From NCBI GenBank assembly GCA_900544575.1, contig UQVO01000027.1, positions 1 to 5,146 on the forward strand: a stretch of 5,146 bases of DNA, read 5' to 3'. Shown here piece by piece: positions 1 to 5,028 of the stretch. Positions within the stretch are counted from its first letter, which is position 1. Every line of letters begins with the position of its first letter. A program made the translations under genes and the position numbers. The notes below the pieces were generated by a model, which saw only the letters and a list, made by a program, of their open reading frames with translations, did no database searches and was not told the DNA's origin. This DNA is from an uncultured Eubacteriales bacterium (lineage in GTDB: Bacteria > Bacillota > Clostridia > Christensenellales > CAG-917).

Positions 1-96
1 CGGCTCCCACTCCGAATAAGCGTCCGTCGGGTATAGGGTGATTTCTTTTCGTCACTCTCACGGGATTGCGGGGTTTCTCGCGCTGAACTTATCCCG

Positions 97-222
97 CTGA
101 ACGGCGATATTCGGATGAAGTGCGCGAAAGCCCCCTCATTCAGGACTCGCGGCGTACTTTCCGTACGTAAGAGGTCTGGATGAGGGGGCTGACAAAGCAG
201 TTCGCCGAATAGCGCCGTTCAG
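97..222. repeat. 126-bp concentric imperfect palindrome
   Basis: The outer arms 97-114 and 205-222 are inverted copies with one mismatch in 18 (A107 against G212). The middle arms 129-143 and 176-190 (AGCCCCCTCATTCAG against CTGGATGAGGGGGCT) pair over 15 positions with one G.T wobble. A small inner stem 153-157/163-167 (CGTAC/GTACG) closes the structure. Outer and middle arms share the same dyad centre (159.5), with symmetric 14-nt unpaired segments between them, so this looks like one element rather than several chance repeats. The right outer arm covers the stop codon (219-221) of the minus-strand gene. As a terminator for that gene it would be weak: the GC-rich hairpin is followed on the minus strand by only TTTCGCGC. 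It could also be a small mobile palindromic repeat. The flanking 1-96 shows no supportable gene; CGCTGAAC is directly repeated at 81-88 and 95-102. Confidence 0.6.
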
Positions 223-1403
223 TCGGCGTAGTTGGCGAAATAATTCTGTATATACACGATGGGAGTGCCTTTGTCACCGGAGCCTGAGGTGAGGTCGGCG
301 AGAGAGCCGAGAAGGTCGGTGAGACGGCGGGGGGTGGTGCCCTGCGACGCCTGTGAGGCGAACAGCGAGGCGGGCTTTGCTTTTATCATATCCTGTATGG
401 CGCGTTTTGCCTCTTCGCCTTTGAGGTCGCCGATGGCGTTGTCGGCGAGATATTTGAGTTTGAGTTCGTTGGGAGTGCCGACGAGCCCGGAGGTGTAAGC
501 GGGAGAAACGACGGGGTCCGCAAGCTCCCAAATCTTGCCGACGGGGTCCTTGAACGCGCCGTCGCCGTAGACCATAACTTCGATGTTCCTGCCCGTCTTT
601 TCGCGCACGAGTTCCTGCACGCGTTCGACAAACTTGTCGCAGTCGCGGGGGAAGAGTTTAACGCTGTCGTCCGTGGCGAGGTTTGAGCCCAGAATGCCGT
701 AATCGGGGTTGAAACCGCTGCCGTCGACGGGCGAAGAAAGTATCTCGTGCATAGATATGACTTTTTCCGCTCCCGCTTCGAGAAGCAGACGCTTCGTGCG
801 GAAACGGGTGTGGATGTCGGCGTTGATGACGACTTTGGCGTATTTCAGGATTTCCTGCGGGCGGTTGGCGAGGATGATTTCCGTCCCCTCACCCGCCATT
901 TCCTTGTAAAGTGCGATGTAGTCCATACCCGTGAAGGGGTGTTTGACTTCGCCGAAAGTTTCGTACACCTGTTTTTCCGTGAACACGTCCGTGTAAGGGT
1001 TCACGCCGTGGGCATCGAGCGCGTCGACGTCCATAAGATGGTTGCCCACCTCGTCGGAAGGATAGCTGAGCATAATGACGAGCTTGTCCACGCCCTTGGA
1101 AATGCCTTTGAGGAGCATAGAAAAACGGTTGCGCGACAGAATGGGGAAGATGAGCCCGACCGTGCCGCCGCCCGTCTTTGCACGGACGTCCTTTGCAATC
1201 TGGTCCACGGTGGCATAGTTGCCCTGCGCACGCGCCACGACGGCTTCCGTGACGGCGAGCACGTCCCTGTCCTGAACGGCAAAACCCGTGACGGGGTCGG
1301 CGGCTGCCGCAAGCAGGCTCTCCGTGACTATGAGGGGAAGGTCGTCCCCTTTCTTTATGATTGGTGCTTTGATACCTCGGGAAATCGTACCGACTGTTGC
1401 CAT
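219..1403 (-). CDS. Coenzyme F420:L-glutamate ligase-like protein (CofE/F420_ligase family), bacterial role unknown
   Basis: This 394-residue protein resembles the F420_ligase family. Archaeal CofE uses GTP and metal to add glutamates to F420-0. Family signatures are near the N-terminus: a Gly-Ile-Lys-Ala-Pro stretch leading to Gly-Asp-Asp-Leu (about residues 10-22), then an Asp-x-Asp-Val-Leu...Ala-Val-Val-Ala-Arg-Ala-Gln-Gly segment (about 45-61), equivalent to the 'DGDVLVVA..KIVSKAEG' block of CofE. At about 390 residues it is much longer than archaeal CofE (about 250); a C-terminal region includes VYGDGAFKDPVGKIWELADP. No signal peptide or membrane segment is seen, so it is probably cytoplasmic. 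The ATG at 1403 is chosen because GGAGG lies four bases upstream; the in-frame ATG seven codons earlier has no such site. It has its own promoter and is divergent from the radical SAM gene. No other F420 gene is in the window, so the substrate may not be F420. Family assignment is fairly sure; function is not. Confidence 0.85.
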   Translation of the reverse strand: MATVGTISRGIKAPIIKKGDDLPLIVTESLLAAAADPVTGFAVQDRDVLAVTEAVVARAQGNYATVDQIAKDVRAKTGGGTVGLIFPILSRNRFSMLLKGISKGVDKLVIMLSYPSDEVGNHLMDVDALDAHGVNPYTDVFTEKQVYETFGEVKHPFTGMDYIALYKEMAGEGTEIILANRPQEILKYAKVVINADIHTRFRTKRLLLEAGAEKVISMHEILSSPVDGSGFNPDYGILGSNLATDDSVKLFPRDCDKFVERVQELVREKTGRNIEVMVYGDGAFKDPVGKIWELADPVVSPAYTSGLVGTPNELKLKYLADNAIGDLKGEEAKRAIQDMIKAKPASLFASQASQGTTPRRLTDLLGSLADLTSGSGDKGTPIVYIQNYFANYAD

Positions 1404-1407
1404 AATT

Positions 1408-1412
1408 CCTCC
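1408..1412 (-). promoter_or_regulatory. Ribosome binding site deciding the ligase-like gene start
   Basis: On the minus strand this reads GGAGG followed by AATT and ATG. It lies between two in-frame ATGs and so selects the downstream one (1403) over the ATG at 1424, which would otherwise add the residues MSRYGGI. Confidence 0.85.
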
Positions 1413-1432
1413 GTAGCGGGACATGAAATGAA

Positions 1433-1447
1433 AACGCGCTCCGCGTT
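1433..1447 (-). other. 5'-UTR hairpin of the ligase-like mRNA
   Basis: AACGCG and CGCGTT form a perfect 6-bp stem with a 3-nt loop, about 5 nt from the predicted transcript start (near 1451) and about 20 nt before the ribosome binding site. A hairpin so close to the 5' end may stabilise the mRNA; this is inference. Confidence 0.4.
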
Positions 1448-1457
1448 CGACTTTTTG

Positions 1458-1486
1458 ATTATACTACAACACGCTTTCCGTGTAAA
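1458..1486 (-). promoter_or_regulatory. Sigma-A promoter for the ligase-like gene
   Basis: On the minus strand TTTACA (1486-1481) is followed by a 17-bp spacer and a perfect TATAAT (1463-1458). The predicted start near 1451 gives a 5' UTR of about 48 nt. The promoter is back-to-back with the plus-strand promoter; the two -35 boxes are 16 bp apart. Confidence 0.85.
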
Positions 1487-1494
1487 CAACAAAT

Positions 1495-1520
1495 CCCGCG
1501 CGTTGACAAATCGGCGCGGG
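1495..1520. promoter_or_regulatory. Inverted repeat around the radical SAM -35 box (candidate operator)
   Basis: CCCGCGC (1495-1501) and GCGCGGG (1514-1520) are perfect 7-bp inverted arms with a 12-bp centre that contains the -35 hexamer TTGACA. A dimeric regulator bound here would block the plus-strand promoter and sit next to the minus-strand -35. No regulator gene is nearby, and G+C-rich arms can arise by chance. Confidence 0.3.
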
Positions 1521-1531
1521 CGGCGCATACT
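1503..1531 (+). promoter_or_regulatory. Promoter for the radical SAM gene, probably leaderless
   Basis: A perfect TTGACA (1503-1508), a 17-bp spacer and CATACT (1526-1531, four of six matches to TATAAT). With the usual -7 to +1 spacing, transcription would start at 1538, the A of the ATG codon. No Shine-Dalgarno is present before that ATG, which agrees with a leaderless mRNA. Confidence 0.65.
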
Positions 1532-1537
1532 GCCCGT

Positions 1538-2380
1538 ATGGAACTCAAAGAGCTGAATTTCAGGGTGGCAAGAGCGGGGCTGCATTTTTACGAAGAACCT
1601 TTTATTTCGGGAGAGCGAGGCAGCGGCACGGTGTTTTTCACGGGCTGCGACCTGCGCTGTCTTTTCTGCCAGAATTACGAAATTTCGCGGGGCGGCAAAG
1701 GCGTCAATCTGAACGGCGAGGAACTGCTGTCCGTCTTCGCCGCGCTGGAAGCGCAGGGCGCGGAAAACATAAATCTCGTCACGCCGTCACCGTGGCTGAA
1801 ACGGCTTGTTCCCGTACTTAAAGAATACAAAACGCGCGGTAAACTCCCGATTGTGTGGAACAGCAGCGGCTGCGAGGACGCAGCCGACCTGCGGAAGCTG
1901 GAAGGATGCGTGGACGTCTGGCTGCCCGACTTCAAGTATTCCGACGACGATATGGCGCGCAGTTACAGCGGGGCGGAAAACTACTTCGCAAAAGCACGCG
2001 CCGCCCTTGCCGAAATGAGAAGACAGACCCCGCACGAGGAGTTCGACGAAAGAGGAATGATGAAAAAAGGGGTGTGCGTCAGGCATCTCGTGCTCCCCGG
2101 CGGAGTGAAGAACGCGGAGGGCGTTATGCGTGCCGTCGCGGACGTCGACCCCGATATTTACGTCGGCGTTATGGCGCAGTATTTCCCCACTCCGAATGTC
2201 GCGGAGCATCCTCTGCTCTCGCGCAGAATAACGAAGGAAGAATACGAAAAAGCGGTGGACGCGTTTTTCGCGGCGGGGTTGAAGAACGGATTCTCGCAGG
2301 ACCCCGAAAGCGCGACGGAAGATTACGTGCCCGACTTCGACCCCTCCGAGGTGCTGCGGATGATTGGGGGAATGAGGTGA
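1538..2380 (+). CDS. Radical SAM protein, PflX/COG1313 type
   Basis: This 280-residue protein carries the radical SAM iron-sulfur motif C-x3-C-x2-C (Cys37, Cys41, Cys44 in GCDLRCLFCQNYEIS), which binds the 4Fe-4S cluster that cleaves S-adenosylmethionine. Blocks typical of the PflX-like family (COG1313, related to pyruvate formate-lyase activating enzymes) follow: RAGLHFYEEPFISGERGSG before the cluster (12-30), IVWNSSG (105-111), VDVWLPDFKY (125-134), VRHLVLPGG (181-189) and QYFPTPN (214-220). The family's substrate is unknown to me. Many members begin with an additional Cys-rich segment of the type CxxCPRxC, which is absent here. The in-frame upstream stop is at 1424, and no ATG, GTG or TTG lies between it and 1538, so the short N-terminus is real unless the assembly is wrong. 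No ribosome binding site is visible (see promoter). It is probably monocistronic and would be oxygen-sensitive. Confidence 0.9.
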   Translation: MELKELNFRVARAGLHFYEEPFISGERGSGTVFFTGCDLRCLFCQNYEISRGGKGVNLNGEELLSVFAALEAQGAENINLVTPSPWLKRLVPVLKEYKTRGKLPIVWNSSGCEDAADLRKLEGCVDVWLPDFKYSDDDMARSYSGAENYFAKARAALAEMRRQTPHEEFDERGMMKKGVCVRHLVLPGGVKNAEGVMRAVADVDPDIYVGVMAQYFPTPNVAEHPLLSRRITKEEYEKAVDAFFAAGLKNGFSQDPESATEDYVPDFDPSEVLRMIGGMR

Positions 2381-2388
2381 TTCCGCCT

Positions 2389-2437
2389 AGCACGCGCGCC
2401 TGTGTATACGTCCGCGGAAAACCTTTTGCGTGCTTTT
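2389..2437 (+). terminator. Weak candidate terminator after the radical SAM gene
   Basis: AGCACGC (2389-2395) pairs with GCGTGCT (2428-2434), which is followed by TTTT. The loop is long (32 nt) and the U run short, so this is a weak call. Nothing better is seen between the radical SAM stop and the next promoter. Confidence 0.25.
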
Positions 2438-2462
2438 GCGCGCGCGCCCGCCGCAGTGTCCG

Positions 2463-2491
2463 ACAATATTGTTTTCAGGCCGTATTAGGCC
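2463..2491. promoter_or_regulatory. Two short dyads upstream of the uraA promoter
   Basis: A perfect 10-bp palindrome ACAATATTGT (2463-2472) and an inverted repeat GGCC-gtatta-GGCC (2478-2491) lie 12-40 bp upstream of the -35 box at 2503. Either could be a regulator site. Both are short enough to be chance. The rest of 2438-2502 shows only a GC-alternating tract at 2438-2447. Confidence 0.25.
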
Positions 2492-2502
2492 CAAAAAATG
2501 TC

Positions 2503-2531
2503 TTGAAAAATTTGTCGAAGCGTGATATAAT
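2503..2531 (+). promoter_or_regulatory. Extended -10 sigma-A promoter of the permease-upp operon
   Basis: TTGAAA (2503-2508), a 17-bp spacer, then TATAAT (2526-2531) preceded by TGA, giving an extended -10. The predicted start is about A2538. It is the only good promoter between the radical SAM gene and the permease, so the 190-nt stretch from 2538 to the permease ATG must be transcribed as its leader. Confidence 0.88.
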
Positions 2532-2575
2532 TTGAAAAATGTTCGGGAACGGGCTCCGTTCCCGCGGAGGTTGGG

Positions 2576-2647
2576 ATGAGGGATGCCGCAAAAACGGTCG
2601 AAATTATGATTGCGCCCGTTTTGGCAACCTCCGATTTCCGTCCGTGA
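2576..2647 (+). CDS. Candidate leader (possibly arrest) peptide, 23 codons
   Basis: A short open frame runs ATG 2576 to TGA 2645-2647 and encodes 23 residues, beginning MRDAAKTVEI and ending ATSDFRP. Its start is preceded by GCGGAGG with a 5-nt gap to the ATG, as good a ribosome binding site as any in the window, and sits about 38 nt from the predicted transcript start. It ends 6 nt before the terminator hairpin. The Asp-x-Arg-Pro-UGA end resembles E. coli TnaC (24 residues, ending Asp-His-Arg-Pro-UGA), in which the terminal proline and stop codon are where the ribosome stalls. There is no Trp, so the signal would not be read as in TnaC, and there is no run of one regulatory codon as in amino-acid attenuators. 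Translation is not shown by sequence alone. The alternative is that the frame is fortuitous within a structured RNA. Confidence 0.5.
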   Translation: MRDAAKTVEIMIAPVLATSDFRP

Positions 2648-2653
2648 CGCCTG

Positions 2654-2678
2654 ACGTCCCTTTCGGGGACGTTTTTTT
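2654..2678 (+). terminator. Intrinsic terminator inside the leader (attenuator)
   Basis: ACGTCCC (2654-2660), loop TTTCG, GGGACGT (2666-2672), and a run of seven T (2672-2678). It stands between the promoter at 2503-2531 and the permease ribosome binding site, so readthrough must be controlled for the operon to be expressed. Its 5' arm begins 6 nt after the stop codon of the short open frame. Confidence 0.85.
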
Positions 2679-2710
2679 ATGCGCACCGACGGCGAAAACG
2701 CAACTCATTA

Positions 2711-2717
2711 AAGGGAG
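2711..2717 (+). promoter_or_regulatory. Ribosome binding site of the permease
   Basis: AAGGGAG lies nine bases before the ATG at 2727. It is outside the terminator hairpin, so control is more likely at transcription than at translation of the permease. Confidence 0.8.
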
Positions 2718-2726
2718 AATATATCA

Positions 2727-4325
2727 ATGGCAGTCAAACTCGTTTACGACATCAACGACAAACCGCCGTTCGGCAAACTGCTCGTGCTCGCATTGCAGCA
2801 GCTGCTCGCCATTATGGCGGCGACCATTGCGGTGCCCGTCGCCATAGGGCTTCCGACGCAGGTTCCGTCGGCTATACTCGGCGCAGGCGTAGGCACCATC
2901 GTCTATCTGCTCTTCACGCGCTTCAAGAGCCCCGTCTTCCTCGGCAGCTCTTTCGCGTTCATAAGCTCGCTCATCTCGGCGACGGCGTTCGGATATCTCG
3001 GCATACTCGTCGGCGCGATATTCGCGGGCGCGGTGTACGTCGTCATAGCGATTGTCATCCACTTTGCGGGCACGAAATGGGTGTCCAAACTTATGCCGCC
3101 CGTCGTCATCGGCCCCACCGTCGCGCTCATCGGTCTGTCCCTCGCGGGCAGCGCGGTGACCAACATCACCACGGCGGCAGGCGATACCGTGAACGGAAGC
3201 TATAACCTCATCGCATTGCTTTGCGGGCTTGTCACCTTCTTCACCGTCGTCATCTGCTCCGGACAGAAACGCTTCAAAACAATGAAGCTCATTCCCTTCA
3301 TCATAGGCATCGGCGCGGGCTACGTCGTCGCGGCGATATTCACCGCGTTCGGGCTCGGCTTCGACGTGGACTATCTGAAAATCGTCGATTTCAGCCCCCT
3401 CGTCAACAACTTCGTGGACGCGGAAGGCAGCTTCGTGGGCGTGACCGCGTTCCTCAACTATCCCGATTTCGCTCTCATAGAAGGCATCAAGGAAATCATC
3501 AACGGCGAGGCCGGCATAGACGGCGCCACCCTGCTCAACGGACAGGGCGTGGCGGAAGTCGCGCTGGCGTTCATCCCCGTTGCGCTCGTCGTGTTTGCCG
3601 AGCACATCGCTGACCACAAGAACCTGAGCTCCATCATCGGCCGCGACCTCGTCGAAGGCGAACCCGGTCTCAAACGCACTCTCCTCGGCGACGGCGTCGG
3701 TTCCATCGCGGGCACCGTGCTCGGCATCTGCCCCAACACCACTTACGGCGAGTCCGTGGGCTGCGTCGCCATCACCGGCAATGCGTCCGTGCGCACCATA
3801 CTCGTGACGGCGATAATGTGCATCGTGCTTTCCTTCCTCTCCCCCATTATGGCGCTGCTGCAAACCATTCCCGCGGCAGTTATGGGCGGAGTATGCTTCA
3901 CGCTGTACGGCTTCATAGCGGTGAGCGGTCTCAAAATGTTCAAGGACATCGACCTCGGCGAGAACAAGAACCTCTTCGTCGTCAGCGCAATCCTCATCGC
4001 GGGCATCGGCGGACTTGCGATACAGATACCCTATCAGCTCGACGGCAGCGGGCTTGTCACAAAGACCATCACCGTCACCTCCATCGCCACCGCGCTCATT
4101 CTCGGCATCGTCACTTACGCCGTGATGAACAAAATCGAAAAGAGCAAGCTCGGCGAAGGCGAGGAAGAGGCGAGCGTGCCCTCTGCGGCGGTCGAAGCCT
4201 CCGTCCAGCCCGTGCTCAACGAAACTCCCGCCGACGAAACCGACATCACCCCCGAGGCGTCGGAGGAACCCGCGGCGGAAACCGCGTCGACAGAAGAAAC
4301 CGAAACGCCCGATAAGGAGGAATAA
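2727..4325 (+). CDS. Uracil permease, NCS2 (UraA/PyrP-like) nucleobase:cation symporter
   Basis: This 532-residue membrane protein has about 14 hydrophobic segments between residues 18 and 468. NCS2 hallmarks are FLGSSFAFIS (71-80), the substrate-site motif AEHIAD (Glu292, Asp296; matching Glu241 and His245 of E. coli UraA) and PNTTYGESVG (Glu342; matching Glu290 of UraA, which contacts uracil). It should import uracil or a related base with protons. The operon with upp, one base downstream, supports uracil. Differences from UraA (429 residues): the usual Gln-His of TM1 is Gln24-Gln25; a segment of roughly 30 residues is inserted around 250-275, before the substrate-site helix; and a 62-residue acidic tail (471-532) contains 17 Glu and 3 Asp. 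Expression is probably set by the leader attenuator. Xanthine or another base is possible given the TM1 change, but less likely from the context. Confidence 0.93.
   Translation: MAVKLVYDINDKPPFGKLLVLALQQLLAIMAATIAVPVAIGLPTQVPSAILGAGVGTIVYLLFTRFKSPVFLGSSFAFISSLISATAFGYLGILVGAIFAGAVYVVIAIVIHFAGTKWVSKLMPPVVIGPTVALIGLSLAGSAVTNITTAAGDTVNGSYNLIALLCGLVTFFTVVICSGQKRFKTMKLIPFIIGIGAGYVVAAIFTAFGLGFDVDYLKIVDFSPLVNNFVDAEGSFVGVTAFLNYPDFALIEGIKEIINGEAGIDGATLLNGQGVAEVALAFIPVALVVFAEHIADHKNLSSIIGRDLVEGEPGLKRTLLGDGVGSIAGTVLGICPNTTYGESVGCVAITGNASVRTILVTAIMCIVLSFLSPIMALLQTIPAAVMGGVCFTLYGFIAVSGLKMFKDIDLGENKNLFVVSAILIAGIGGLAIQIPYQLDGSGLVTKTITVTSIATALILGIVTYAVMNKIEKSKLGEGEEEASVPSAAVEASVQPVLNETPADETDITPEASEEPAAETASTEETETPDKEE
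4314..4320 (+). promoter_or_regulatory. upp ribosome binding site inside the permease 3' end
   Basis: AAGGAGG is embedded in the last codons of the permease, six bases before the upp ATG. With a one-base gap between the permease stop (4323-4325) and the upp start, translation of the two is probably coupled. Confidence 0.85.
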
Positions 4326-4326
4326 T

Positions 4327-4965
4327 ATGAAAACATATTCCAACGTCACCATACTCGACCATCCCCTCATCCGCCATAAAATAGCGATACTCCGCGATGT
4401 AAACACGGGGATGAAGGAATTCCGCGAACTCGTGGAAGAGATAACCACCCTTATGGTCTACGAGAGTTTCAAGCACGTCCCCACGAAGACCGTAATGGTG
4501 CAGACCCCGCTGGAACTCACCGAGCAGACAATGGTCGCGGACAATGCCGTGGCAGTCGTCCCCATTCTGCGCGCGGGGCTCGGTATGGTGAACGGGGTGC
4601 ACACCCTCTTCCCCACCGCAAAAGTCGGACACATCGGGCTCTACCGTGACGAGGAAACCCTCGAACCGCACGAGTATTACTGCAAACTGCCCGACGGCAT
4701 CGAAAACAGCGTCGCGATACTTCTCGACCCAATGCTCGCAACGGGCGGCAGCGCGTCCGCGGCGATAGGCTTCCTGAAAGAACGCGGCTGCAAGAAGATT
4801 ATGCTTATGAGCATCATCGCCGCACCCGTCGGCATCGAAACCGTGGCGGAAGCGCATCCCGACGTCGAGATATTCGTCTCCACGCTGGACCGCTGCCTGA
4901 ACGAACACGGCTACATCCTGCCCGGGCTCGGAGATGCGGGCGACCGCCTCTTCGGCACCAAATGA
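4327..4965 (+). CDS. upp: Uracil phosphoribosyltransferase
   Basis: This enzyme converts uracil and PRPP to UMP and pyrophosphate in the cytoplasm, trapping imported uracil. At 212 residues it has the usual length. The PRPP-binding loop is LLDPMLATGGSASAA (132-146, acidic residue Asp134). Other family blocks are VPILRAGLGM (78-87), GLYRDEETLEPHEYY (104-118) and the C-terminal uracil-site segment YILPGLGDAGDRLFGTK (196-212). The start has a strong ribosome binding site and follows the permease by one base. It has no visible promoter of its own, so it depends on the leader-controlled transcript. Nothing is truncated or unusual. Confidence 0.97.
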   Translation: MKTYSNVTILDHPLIRHKIAILRDVNTGMKEFRELVEEITTLMVYESFKHVPTKTVMVQTPLELTEQTMVADNAVAVVPILRAGLGMVNGVHTLFPTAKVGHIGLYRDEETLEPHEYYCKLPDGIENSVAILLDPMLATGGSASAAIGFLKERGCKKIMLMSIIAAPVGIETVAEAHPDVEIFVSTLDRCLNEHGYILPGLGDAGDRLFGTK

Positions 4966-4982
4966 CCCCATCACACACCGAC

Positions 4983-5013
4983 AAAAACGCCGCCCCGAAA
5001 GCGGCGTTTTTTT
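4983..5013 (+). terminator. Operon terminator after upp
   Basis: AAAAACGCCGC (4983-4993) pairs perfectly with GCGGCGTTTTT (5001-5011) around a 7-nt loop, with a T run at 5007-5013. It begins 17 nt after the upp stop. The A run on the left arm means it could also end transcription from the right on the minus strand. Confidence 0.93.
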
Positions 5014-5028
5014 GCCCCGAAAATTTGC

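Larger units (their letters stand above)
2538..2680 (+). ncRNA. Structured attenuator leader RNA of the permease-upp operon
   Basis: From the predicted start the leader holds four elements: (i) a perfect 9-bp hairpin with a triloop, CGGGAACGG-gct-CCGTTCCCG (2544-2564); (ii) a 9-bp closing stem, 2565-2573 with 2625-2633 (CGGAGGTTG/CAACCTCCG); (iii) an inner stem, 2591-2597 with 2616-2622 (AAAACGG/CCGTTTT), with a 14-nt purine-rich bulge on the 5' side between ii and iii; (iv) the terminator at 2654-2678. GGGATG occurs twice (2573-2578 and 2580-2585), and either copy can pair with CGTCCC (2655-2660) of the terminator with one G.U, a possible antiterminator. The closing stem also hides the GGAGG of the short open frame at 2576. 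It matches no riboswitch class I can recognise by eye. The GGAGGTTGGGATGAGG stretch only loosely recalls a PyrR site, and the required upper stem does not form. Confidence 0.6.

Noticed and set aside
1..96. Possible 3' end of a gene entering from the left
   Set aside because: Plus-strand frames close within about 40 bases, and no translated fragment is recognisable.
1403..1424. Upstream ATG of the ligase-like gene (extra MSRYGGI)
   Set aside because: The GGAGG at 1412-1408 serves the ATG at 1403, and the family N-terminus fits MATVGTISRGIKAP.
747..1556. Plus-strand open frame (269 codons) opposite the ligase-like gene
   Set aside because: It shadows a recognised family protein, runs through both divergent promoters and has no recognisable motif.
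2556..2590. PyrR-binding loop in the uraA leader
   Set aside because: UCC...GAGGUU...GAGG loosely matches the PyrR pattern, but the hexaloop is wrong and the flanking bases do not form the upper stem. Left for an Rfam search.
2583..2609. Alternative 8-codon frame from the second ATG in the leader
   Set aside because: The preceding GAGGG is too close to this ATG; the ATG at 2576 has correct spacing.
2539..2847. 102-codon frame starting one base after the predicted uraA transcript start
   Set aside because: It would be leaderless, runs through the terminator and overlaps the permease out of frame. The frame at 2576 has the better start signals.
2724..4448. Long minus-strand open frame (574 codons) opposite the permease
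   Set aside because: It is antisense to a clear NCS2 permease. Its product is unnaturally rich in Asp, Glu, His, Arg and Gly, and the open frame follows from the strongly C-ending codon use of the permease.
4246..4974. Minus-strand open frame (242 codons) opposite upp
   Set aside because: It is antisense to upp, spans the end of the permease and upp, and has a low-complexity product.
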